From: an uncultured Lachnospiraceae bacterium
Lineage (GTDB): Bacteria > Bacillota > Clostridia > Lachnospirales > Lachnospiraceae
Direction: 5' to 3'
Assembly: GCA_946633495.1 (NCBI GenBank)
Contig: CAMPAX010000086.1
Location: 1-9,031, forward strand
Length of the DNA: 9,031 bases
Shown: piece after piece, positions 1 through 5,674 of the stretch
Layout of the letters: every line of letters begins with the position of its first letter
Numbering within the stretch: position 1 is the stretch's first letter
Position numbers and translations under genes: made by a program
Notes under the pieces: generated by a model
What the model was told of the DNA's origin: nothing
Database searches by the model: none
The model's input: only the letters and a program-made list of their open reading frames with translations

Positions 1-8
1 ATCTTCAT
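1..8 (-). CDS. Possible start of the next gene after pyrB (two codons only)
   Basis: On the minus strand an AGGAG motif (about 18-22) sits nine bases before an ATG at 8-6, followed by AAG and then the window edge. This is a well-placed ribosome site and start codon, so a gene may begin here in the same direction as pyrB. Only Met-Lys can be read, so the product is unknown. In many bacteria pyrI or other pyrimidine genes follow pyrB, but nothing visible here tests that. Confidence 0.3.
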
Positions 9-82
9 AGAACTAATCTCCTCTCCGTCTTTCTATATGTTACAACCCGTCCCTCGAATCTCAGGTTTCCCTTACAGCCCCC

Positions 83-123
83 AATGTCATTAAGATTAAG
101 AGCAGGTTTAGCTTAATGACATT
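83..123. repeat. Perfect 12-bp inverted repeat just after pyrB
   Basis: AATGTCATTAAG (83-94) and its exact reverse complement CTTAATGACATT (112-123) flank a 17-base spacer. On the minus strand the repeat begins one base after the pyrB stop codon. The stem is AT-rich and has no T-run on either side, so it is not a textbook intrinsic terminator. It may act as a weak terminator, a 3'-end stabilising hairpin in the pyrB mRNA, or a protein-binding dyad. The symmetry is directly visible; the role is inference. Confidence 0.6.
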
Positions 124-124
124 C

Positions 125-1036
125 TTACAATCCCAGCAAATGCAGGATCAGCGCCTCGCGGACGTATTTTCCGTACAGCACCTGTTTGAAATACAGGGCC
201 CGCGGATCCTTGTCTACGGAGGTTGCGATCTCATTTACACGCGGAAGCGGATGCAGGACGATCATGTCCTTCTTCGCCAGCTCCATCTTCTGGGTATCCA
301 GAATGTAGGTATCCTTCAAACGAACGTAATCTGCTTCATTGAAGAAACGCTCACGCTGAACGCGGGTCATATACAGGATGTCCAGCTCCGGCATGGAATC
401 CTCCAGAGACGTCACCTCTTTATATTCCAGCCCCGCCGGTTCCAGCACCTCGGAAATGATATAATCCGGCACTTTCAGTTCCTCCGGTGAGATCAGAACA
501 AACTTGATGCCCTTGTAACGGGACAGCGCCTTGATTAAGGAATGAACCGTCCGCCCGAACTTCAGATCTCCGCAGAGGCCGATGGTGAAGTTATCCAGCC
601 GCCCCTTCTCACTGAAAATGGTCAGCAGATCCGTCAGGGTCTGTGTGGGATGATTGTGTCCGCCGTCCCCTGCGTTGATGATAGGCACCGGAGAATACAT
701 GGATGCCAGCATGGGGGCGCCTTCATTCATATGACGCATGGCGATGATATCTGCAAAGCATCCAACTACGCGGACGGTATCTTCCACACTCTCCCCCTTG
801 GAAACCGAAGATGAGGAAGCCTCGGAGAAACCGAGAACCTGTCCCCCCAGCTCGATCATGGCCGCCTCAAAAGAGAGACGGGTGCGGGTGCTCGGCTCAT
901 AAAACAGGGTTGCGATTTTCTTGCCCCTGCATTTCTCACTGTAATTCTCCGGGTGCGCCATAATGTCCTGCGCCCGGCGCAGGATACCGTCCAGATCCTG
1001 CTCACTCAAGTCCATGGGATCGATCAAATGTTTCAT
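125..1036 (-). CDS. pyrB: Aspartate carbamoyltransferase catalytic chain
   Basis: PyrB transfers the carbamoyl group of carbamoyl phosphate to L-aspartate, the committed step of de novo pyrimidine synthesis in the cytosol. The 303-residue product has the family's usual length and all hallmark motifs: the carbamoyl-phosphate site STRTR (49-53), the catalytic loop ending in KGES (80-83), HPTQ (129-132) and HPLPR (262-266). The ATG at 1036 is chosen because a perfect AGGAGG (1043-1048) lies six bases upstream and the protein then starts MKHLIDP. The same frame stays open to 1186, but that extension runs through a repeat element and is almost certainly untranslated. It lies downstream of the OTCase-like gene on the same strand, separated by about 165 bases holding a hairpin and the repeat. 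No PyrR-type RNA site was recognised in that leader. No regulatory chain gene (pyrI) is visible downstream within the window. Confidence 0.96.
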   Translation of the reverse strand: MKHLIDPMDLSEQDLDGILRRAQDIMAHPENYSEKCRGKKIATLFYEPSTRTRLSFEAAMIELGGQVLGFSEASSSSVSKGESVEDTVRVVGCFADIIAMRHMNEGAPMLASMYSPVPIINAGDGGHNHPTQTLTDLLTIFSEKGRLDNFTIGLCGDLKFGRTVHSLIKALSRYKGIKFVLISPEELKVPDYIISEVLEPAGLEYKEVTSLEDSMPELDILYMTRVQRERFFNEADYVRLKDTYILDTQKMELAKKDMIVLHPLPRVNEIATSVDKDPRALYFKQVLYGKYVREALILHLLGL

Positions 1037-1063
1037 ACCTTTCCTCCTGTCTATTCTCATATC

Positions 1064-1136
1064 TGTCAGTCTGAGGCGAAGCCGAAGAATCTCTGCGTCC
1101 TCGTCGGCAGGATCCTTCGCTGCGCTCAGGATGACA
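1064..1136. repeat. SAAKDP-type palindromic repeat element
   Basis: This 73-bp element opens with TGTCAGTCTGAGGCGAAG and closes with CTGCGCTCAGGATGACA, which are imperfect terminal inverted repeats ending in TGTCA/TGACA. Read on the minus strand it gives the peptide string HVILSAAKDP followed by EILRLRLRLTD. Such strings are familiar from spurious ORFs produced by dispersed intergenic repeats in gut Clostridia and other bacteria. The whole element can fold into one long imperfect hairpin. It sits in the pyrB leader, between the hairpin at 1165-1194 and the pyrB ribosome site. It encodes nothing and may be a small non-autonomous mobile repeat. Recognition of the family is from memory of the motif; copy number in this genome is not known. 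Confidence 0.7.
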
Positions 1137-1164
1137 TGCATCTTCGCTCGGGGCGACATGGAAA

Positions 1165-1194
1165 CAGGTTCATCGGCAAATGCCAACGAACCTG
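1165..1194 (-). terminator. Strong hairpin after the OTCase-like gene (weak terminator or mRNA element)
   Basis: Seven bases after the stop codon of the carbamoyltransferase gene the minus-strand RNA forms CAGGUUC paired with GAACCUG. The stem continues through G-U, U-A and U-G pairs into GGC/GCC, giving about 13 pairs with an AUUU loop. Only three Us follow, so termination would be inefficient. It could give partial read-through into pyrB or protect the upstream mRNA end. The fold is read by eye and no energy was calculated. Confidence 0.55.
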
Positions 1195-1201
1195 CAAATA
1201 A

Positions 1202-2134
1202 TTACGATTTTAACAACGTATACATAACCGCCTTCTCTGCATGACGACGGTTCTCTGCCTGATCCAAAATATGATCCATATGCTTCTTCTCGATTTCTTC
1301 GGAAATCTCAAAACCGACATGCATGGGCATGTCATGGAGCACGATGGCACGGCTCTCGCCGATAAAATCCGAATTCAGCTGATAAGGCATCATTTTCTTC
1401 ATCAGTTCCGCTTTTCGCTCCTGATATGCAGGATCATTGAAGAACTCCATATCCAGCCATGTGTCGGTATAAAGCACATCCATATCCTCGACGTACCTTT
1501 TGATCTCCTCGATGGGAAGGTTGGGATCCAGTTCCACGTAATGACCGGTGGCTGCAGCTTCTTCATAGAATTCCGGACCGCAGGCAGTGTCATTTACGAG
1601 AGGAGTCAGACCGAACAATGTTCCATGTCCCATTTTCGCAAAGAATTCCACCAGGGAATTGAATACATTATTCTTGGCGCCGATGTACATGAGCCGGACG
1701 TCCAGAGAACCGAACTTTTCGATCACGGTCAGCATATCCGCCAGCACCTGACAGGGATGATAAGAATTATCACAGCCGTTGATGAAAGGAACCGTTACAT
1801 TCTCTCCAAAAAGCTCCACGGTTTCGTTCTTAACGAGACGCGCCATGATGATATCAACATTTCGACACACATATTTGATCTCGGAAATGGGTTCGCCCAG
1901 CACGAAATTAGAGTCGCGCCAGAGCTGATTGAAATACGATCCGCCCATCTCGGTGATCCCCGTGGTAAAGGACAGGAACGTCCGGGTGGAAGTCTTTTCG
2001 AATAACGTGTAAAGCTTCTTACCCTCCAGTGCATGAGCATACTTTGCGGGATCCTTCTTCATATCCTGAGCCAGGTCCAGGATCGCCTGCAGCTCTTCCG
2101 CCGTAAAGTTCTTGAAATTAAGCATATTCTTCAT
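1202..2134 (-). CDS. Divergent ornithine-carbamoyltransferase-like protein, substrate uncertain
   Basis: This 310-residue protein belongs to the aspartate/ornithine carbamoyltransferase superfamily. The carbamoyl-phosphate half looks intact, with EKTSTRT (46-52) and HPCQ (126-129). The second-substrate half departs from true OTCases. The usual DxxxSMG loop reads DTWLDMEF (224-231), the usual HCLP reads HDMP (267-270), and the Arg that normally follows STRT is Phe53. These positions shape amino-acid binding in OTCases, so a different acceptor, or altered chemistry, is plausible. The ATG at 2134 is chosen because AGAGGA lies eight bases upstream and the protein then begins at the expected family N-terminus. 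A GTG at 2176 in frame would add 14 residues with little support. The gene follows the ATP-grasp gene by 47 bases and precedes pyrB. Automated annotation would probably say ornithine carbamoyltransferase (argF/OTC), but there are no arginine-pathway neighbours here. Superfamily membership is firm; the substrate is not. Confidence 0.85.
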   Translation of the reverse strand: MKNMLNFKNFTAEELQAILDLAQDMKKDPAKYAHALEGKKLYTLFEKTSTRTFLSFTTGITEMGGSYFNQLWRDSNFVLGEPISEIKYVCRNVDIIMARLVKNETVELFGENVTVPFINGCDNSYHPCQVLADMLTVIEKFGSLDVRLMYIGAKNNVFNSLVEFFAKMGHGTLFGLTPLVNDTACGPEFYEEAAATGHYVELDPNLPIEEIKRYVEDMDVLYTDTWLDMEFFNDPAYQERKAELMKKMMPYQLNSDFIGESRAIVLHDMPMHVGFEISEEIEKKHMDHILDQAENRRHAEKAVMYTLLKS

Positions 2135-2181
2135 AAATACTGTCCTCTTCTTCTGTTCATTGTAAAGATCTGACACGCCTC

Positions 2182-3201
2182 TTATTTGTACCCTTTGATC
2201 ATCTTACGGAAGTAAGGATACAGTCCCCTCTTATTCGGGGTCCACTCCGGCAATTGCCAGAAATCGTAACCGGAGTAATTGTTGCCTTCCACCAGGATCG
2301 GTCCGTCTTCGGTGACAGCCACATCCCAGCCCACATACCCGACTTCAGGAGTTACGTGCGCCGCTTTCAGACAAAGCTTAATGGCCTCACGTACATAGGG
2401 CAGCTGATACCCTACCAGTTTCACACCGGTATACGGATGGGTATCATAATTGATAAGAGGCGAGGTGTGCGCCACGCCGCACATTTTTCCGGTCTTCGGA
2501 TCGATGGGGCAGCCCAGGCCGCCGTTCTCCAGGTTATCCACGAACTTTCCTTCATTTCCCATCTTGGCAACACCGTACACATAGTGCGCCTTGCCATCTA
2601 CCAACAGCGTTACGATCCGGTAGGTGTTGATGGACAGCGGATACAGGGCAGAAAGGTCATGATGCTGTTTGATCTCCTGTTCCAGAACGCCGAAATTCTT
2701 CTCCGGCTGGCGGATGTAAGCATACATCGCTTCCACGGAATCGAAATCCGCTTTCTTCAGCTTCTCGATCCCCTTGCCGCTCTCACTTGTGGAGGGCTTC
2801 GCAAAGATCACATCCTTATCCTTCATGAACTCTGCAAAATTCTCCGGCGTCATATCCTCCACGCAGAGAAACTCCCGGTGAAGGAAATCTTTATACAGCT
2901 TGTTGAATACATCCTTCCGGTTAAAAATGTAGGATTTGGACTCATCGTTTACCATTTCCAGCATCCGCTTGTTTCGAAGGCGGGTGATGTAGGTGTTCCG
3001 CTGTCTCCCGTTCATATCATAAAACGCAAAGATCAGGTAATCATGCACGCCTGCACCGTATCGAATGAAGCACCACAGCATATCCAGCACCGTCTTGATC
3101 CGGTTCTGACCGCATTTCTCGTGGGTCCGATCCACCACATCTTTAAACCTCTTGAAGCTTCCGCCCATTAGTACACGGAAGAGATATTTGATCCTTTTCA
3201 T
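2182..3201 (-). CDS. Sugar-transfer-associated ATP-grasp domain protein
   Basis: The 339-residue protein resembles the ATP-grasp family found with surface-polysaccharide genes (sugar-transfer-associated ATP-grasp). ATP-grasp enzymes join a carboxylate to an amine or thiol through an acyl-phosphate. Visible features are a basic N-terminus; the family block YGAGVHDYLIFAFYDMNGRQ (48-67); an ATP-binding strand FAKP (133-136) with glycine-rich SGKG (141-144); the hinge-like LEQEI (173-177); NTYRIVT (192-198); and the metal-binding C-terminal block GWDVAVTEDGPILVEGN (291-307). There is no signal peptide or clear membrane segment. The ATG at 3201 has AGAGGAAG six bases upstream. It is the first gene of the minus-strand run and is divergent from the rRNA methyltransferase gene. 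No polysaccharide genes are visible nearby, so its usual context is missing. The true substrates are unknown; cell-surface polymer modification is the family-based guess. Confidence 0.82.
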   Translation of the reverse strand: MKRIKYLFRVLMGGSFKRFKDVVDRTHEKCGQNRIKTVLDMLWCFIRYGAGVHDYLIFAFYDMNGRQRNTYITRLRNKRMLEMVNDESKSYIFNRKDVFNKLYKDFLHREFLCVEDMTPENFAEFMKDKDVIFAKPSTSESGKGIEKLKKADFDSVEAMYAYIRQPEKNFGVLEQEIKQHHDLSALYPLSINTYRIVTLLVDGKAHYVYGVAKMGNEGKFVDNLENGGLGCPIDPKTGKMCGVAHTSPLINYDTHPYTGVKLVGYQLPYVREAIKLCLKAAHVTPEVGYVGWDVAVTEDGPILVEGNNYSGYDFWQLPEWTPNKRGLYPYFRKMIKGYK

Positions 3202-3302
3202 TTCACGCTTCCTCTCAAGTCAGTATAGTGCCCTTTCACAGGGACCCGACAACATATCAGTGTATCATATCCTTGTTTCAAACACAAGAACGCCCGGGGA
3301 AA

Positions 3303-3337
3303 GAATTGCAGGACAAATCGCAACCTGAATTGCAGGA
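3303..3337. repeat. Pair of 11-bp direct repeats upstream of the rlmI promoter
   Basis: GAATTGCAGGA occurs exactly at 3303-3313 and again at 3327-3337, 24 bases start to start. The second copy ends nine bases before the proposed -35 box. Spacing near two helical turns is compatible with a regulator binding one face of the DNA, but no known operator is recognised. It lies in the shared intergenic region and could affect either direction. Confidence 0.45.
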
Positions 3338-3346
3338 ACTGCGGAT

Positions 3347-3375
3347 TTGCCACTGCATTTGTTAGATGCTATAAT
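3347..3375 (+). promoter_or_regulatory. Sigma-70/SigA promoter for the rRNA methyltransferase gene
   Basis: A -35 box TTGCCA (3347-3352) matches TTGACA at five of six bases. It is separated by exactly 17 bases from a perfect TATAAT (3370-3375). A TG one base before the -10 box makes it an extended -10 promoter. Transcription would begin near 3382, about 45 bases before the ATG at 3427. This is the best promoter in the window. Confidence 0.75.
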
Positions 3376-3426
3376 TGTGGCCGAAACATGCAGAACTATG
3401 ATCCAAAGATCGGGAAATGAGGAGAA

Positions 3427-4734
3427 ATGAACGAAACGACTGTTATTCTTAAAAAAGGCGAAGGACGCACCATCAAGGCCGGCGGCGCGTGGATCTATGA
3501 CAATGAGATCGACCGGATCACAGGTGCGGATCCTGTCATCCCCGGCAGTATCGTGAAGGTGCAGGATTTTGACGGATATCCCATGGGAAGCGGCTTCATC
3601 AATCCGAAGTCAAAGATCACTGTCCGCATGATGACACGGGATCCGGCTGTCCGGATCAATGACGATTTTCTGCGTGCCAGAGTCAGGGCAGCATGGAACT
3701 ACCGAAAAGCGGTGATCGATACCTCCTCCTGCCGCGTGATCTTCGGGGAGGCAGATTTCCTGCCCGGCCTTGTGGTGGATAAATATGAGGATGTTCTCGT
3801 GGTGGAATCATTGGCCCTCGGGATCGACCTCCTGAAACCGAAGATCCTCTCCTTTCTGACCGAGACACTGGCGGAAGACGGGATCCGGATTCGTGCCATT
3901 TTCGAACGAAGTGACGCAAAGATCCGCGAGAAGGAGGGACTGCCCCGTACCAAAGGACTGATCTGGGCTGCGGTGTCACCGGAAGATATATATAACTGCA
4001 GATCAGAATCCGGGGTCCTGAATATCTCCGATAACGGCGGAAGTTCATTTGATCCCCGCATTCAGATCACTGAGAACGGTGTCAAATACATGGTCGATGT
4101 GGAAAACGGTCAGAAGACCGGCTTCTTTCTGGATCAGAAGGGCAACCGGATGGCTATGCAGTCTTTGATCCGTCGTATGAAGTCTACCGGAGAAACCGTC
4201 CGGGTGCTGGATTGTTTTACCCATACCGGTTCTTTTGCGCTGAACTGCGGGCTCGGCGGCGCGGACAGCGTACTGGGTATTGATGTGTCTGATCTGGCCG
4301 TAGCCCAGGCAACAGAAAACGCAGCACTGAACGGACTCACAGAGCGCGTCACATTTCAGGCAGCAGATGTGCTGGATCTTCTGCCAAAGCTCAACAGTGA
4401 AAGCATGAAATACGACGTAGTGGTCCTGGATCCTCCGGCCTTTACCAAAACCCGGGACAAGATAAAGCAGGCGATGAAAGGATACCGTGAGATCAACATG
4501 CAGGGAATGAAGCTGGTTCGAAACGGAGGCTACCTCGCCACCTGCTCCTGCTCTCATTTTATGGACTACGAAACCTTCACCACCGTGATCGGCCAGGCCG
4601 CTCGTGCCGCACACCGCCGGCTCCGTCAGGTGGAGTACCGCACCCAGGCGGCGGACCACCCCATCCTCTGGTCCGGCGATGAGGCAAGCTATTATCTGAA
4701 ATTCTATATCTTCCAGGTACTGGAGGAAAGGTAG
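3427..4734 (+). CDS. rlmI: RlmI-type class I SAM-dependent 23S rRNA (cytosine-C5) methyltransferase
   Basis: The 435-residue protein has the COG1092 (RlmI/YccW-like) layout: an N-terminal PUA-like RNA-binding domain (about 3-80), a middle segment (about 85-200) and a Rossmann methyltransferase domain. Family signatures are QKTGFFLDQ (229-237), the SAM-binding motif VLDCFTHTGSF (260-270), the acidic/DPP motif VLDPPAF (333-339) and a cysteine-bearing CSCSHF (373-378). E. coli RlmI methylates C1962 of 23S rRNA and this is the likely role, though the exact base has not been shown for this protein. It is somewhat longer than E. coli RlmI (about 396 residues). The ATG at 3427 is taken because the PUA domain begins at once; its AGGAG is only two bases from the ATG, which is unusually close. 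The gene stands alone, divergent from the ATP-grasp gene, with its own promoter and terminator. Confidence 0.9.
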   Translation: MNETTVILKKGEGRTIKAGGAWIYDNEIDRITGADPVIPGSIVKVQDFDGYPMGSGFINPKSKITVRMMTRDPAVRINDDFLRARVRAAWNYRKAVIDTSSCRVIFGEADFLPGLVVDKYEDVLVVESLALGIDLLKPKILSFLTETLAEDGIRIRAIFERSDAKIREKEGLPRTKGLIWAAVSPEDIYNCRSESGVLNISDNGGSSFDPRIQITENGVKYMVDVENGQKTGFFLDQKGNRMAMQSLIRRMKSTGETVRVLDCFTHTGSFALNCGLGGADSVLGIDVSDLAVAQATENAALNGLTERVTFQAADVLDLLPKLNSESMKYDVVVLDPPAFTKTRDKIKQAMKGYREINMQGMKLVRNGGYLATCSCSHFMDYETFTTVIGQAARAAHRRLRQVEYRTQAADHPILWSGDEASYYLKFYIFQVLEER

Positions 4735-4869
4735 AGGGTGAAAAGACCACTGTTACCGAGTCCTCAAAGCCGACGTTGATGGTAAGTCCGACAGGATTCA
4801 GCATAAATATTACCGAACATATCAGAAAAGAAGACAGATAGGTCCGCGCTGCCGGGATGACTCTGTTAC

Positions 4870-4907
4870 AGCGCCCCTTGGGAGGGGCGCTATTTTGTTG
4901 TTTTTTG
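4870..4907 (+). terminator. Strong intrinsic terminator of the rRNA methyltransferase gene
   Basis: AGCGCCCC (4870-4877) pairs perfectly with GGGGCGCT (4884-4891) around a six-base loop. It is followed by a T-rich tract running to about 4907. The GC-rich eight-pair stem plus T-run is a canonical plus-strand terminator, about 135 bases after the stop codon. There is no T-run on the other strand, so it does not look bidirectional. Confidence 0.9.
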
Positions 4908-4936
4908 AACAGGAGACATAAAGAATACAGGGCATT

Positions 4937-5350
4937 TTACTCTATGGGAGTAATAAATACCAATTCTTTCTCCGATAAGTTTTTCTTAAGCTTATATGCC
5001 TGTACTCTTGATAATTGAGGATCAAATGGCATTTTCCCCATATAAAAATCACCATTAAGTATCCTTTTATATAAATCTTTTACAAAAGAGAGCCAACGTT
5101 TTGTTCCCTCCGCAGTATTTTTGTCTTCAAGATAAAGTACTCCATCAGCATAATGAAATATAAGTAACGCTATGTTAAGAGAACAGTTTTTGTTTGCCAA
5201 TATGGCTTGAGGAACATCAAAGCCATTGTCCCAGTTATATTCACTTGCATATGTGAAGAGGGATTCTTCATCTTCTAAACTTTCAACGAACTTAACCGCC
5301 TGTTGGTTGGTATCGTTATACAGGTGATCCATAATCGCATTTTTATCCAT
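4937..5350 (-). CDS. DUF4274 domain protein, probable immunity protein
   Basis: The 137-residue acidic protein resembles the DUF4274 family. The recognisable core is the stretch around YNWDNGFDVPQAILANKNCS (54-73), followed by ALLIFHYADGVLYL. It has no signal peptide or membrane segment, so it should be cytosolic. DUF4274 proteins often sit beside polymorphic or contact-dependent toxins and are thought to act as immunity proteins; direct biochemical knowledge is thin. The ATG at 5350 is chosen because GGAAAGGA lies just upstream and the preceding toxin-like reading frame ends one base before it, which suggests translational coupling. Codons upstream in the same frame (to 5440) are a shadow of that stub. 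The gene and its surroundings are AT-rich: 57 G+C in the 180 bases 5041-5220 by hand count. This is unlike its neighbours and points to recent transfer. The family call is from memory of the motif. Confidence 0.78.
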   Translation of the reverse strand: MDKNAIMDHLYNDTNQQAVKFVESLEDEESLFTYASEYNWDNGFDVPQAILANKNCSLNIALLIFHYADGVLYLEDKNTAEGTKRWLSFVKDLYKRILNGDFYMGKMPFDPQLSRVQAYKLKKNLSEKELVFITPIE

Positions 5351-5351
5351 G

Positions 5352-5583
5352 TTACTTTCCTTTCCGGTTAGACATGCGCTTGAATGCCTTTTCGTACAAT
5401 TCAACTCTTGCTCCTTGTTTGAGATAAAGCATAGTACCACCTTGTGGCATCTTTCTCAAATCCTCTGGTAATGATTTTACCATTCTTTGGTTCGTATTTA
5501 TACTGGAATTTAGGTTGATTTCCGAGGATTCGGGAGATCTGTTTGAAGCTTTGCATCTTCCGGAAATCGGAGGAAAGATAACC
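5352..5583 (-). pseudogene. Frameshifted C-terminal remnant of a probable polymorphic toxin
   Basis: Two overlapping minus-strand frames each look protein-like over part of this stretch. The upstream part reads naturally as SFKQISRILGNQPKFQYKYE and then EPKNGKI. The downstream part reads naturally, one base out of phase, as LPEDLRKMPQGGTMLYLKQG, then ARVELYEKAFKRMSNRKGK and a stop at 5352. Dropping one base near 5472 joins them into a single segment ending just before the DUF4274 start. That layout, a toxin tip followed immediately by its immunity gene, is typical of polymorphic toxin loci. The 5' side runs straight into the terminator at 5584-5632 with no start codon or N-terminal delivery domain, so only a tail remains. 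The toxin activity is not recognisable. It might instead be two unrelated non-coding frames, but the coupling to the next gene argues against that. Confidence 0.5.
5431..5459 (-). promoter_or_regulatory. Candidate promoter for the DUF4274 gene
   Basis: On the minus strand TTGAGA (5454-5459; five of six matches) is followed after 17 bases by TACTAT (5431-5436; four of six). It lies inside the toxin remnant, about 80 bases before the DUF4274 ATG. It could allow the immunity gene to be expressed although the upstream toxin gene is gone and a terminator stands between it and the feo operon. AT-rich DNA gives such matches easily. Confidence 0.3.
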
Positions 5584-5632
5584 GAAAACGCCCGCGAAAC
5601 CCATTTAACTTTGGGCTTCGCGGGCATTTTTC
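5584..5632 (-). terminator. Terminator closing the feo operon, probably bidirectional
   Basis: GCCCGCGAAACCC (5590-5602) pairs with GGGCTTCGCGGGC (5613-5625) with one mismatch around a short AT-rich loop. A-runs and T-runs flank the stem on both sides (GAAAA at left, ATTTTT at right), so it can terminate in either direction. It lies about 43 bases after the stop codon of the last feo-cluster gene. Confidence 0.8.
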
Positions 5633-5674
5633 ATTGTATGGTCAACTCTCCCGGACTCTATGAGGCAGAGTTTA

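Noticed and set aside
1037..1186. N-terminal extension of PyrB to 1186
   Set aside because: The added 50 codons run through the repeat element. A perfect ribosome site precedes the ATG at 1036, which gives the normal family length.
2135..2176. GTG start at 2176 for the carbamoyltransferase
   Set aside because: It adds 14 residues outside the usual family start, while the ATG at 2134 has a good ribosome site.
1241..3171. Plus-strand open frames opposite the carbamoyltransferase and ATP-grasp genes (1241-2005, 2254-3171)
   Set aside because: They are antisense to genes with clear family motifs and have histidine- and isoleucine-rich translations typical of shadow frames.
3202..3260. Minus-strand promoter for the ATP-grasp gene (TATACT at 3222-3227 with TTGTCG at 3247-3252)
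   Set aside because: The spacer is 19 bases, and transcription would start so close to the gene that the ribosome site would be at the extreme 5' end. No convincing alternative was found.
4713..4841. Plus-strand frame of about 40 codons overlapping the end of the rRNA methyltransferase gene, ending at a TAG at 4839
   Set aside because: It reads plausibly (for example KPTLMVSPTGFSIN) but has no start or ribosome site. The methyltransferase already ends normally, so it is not a frameshifted extension. It may be chance or a trace of a lost gene.
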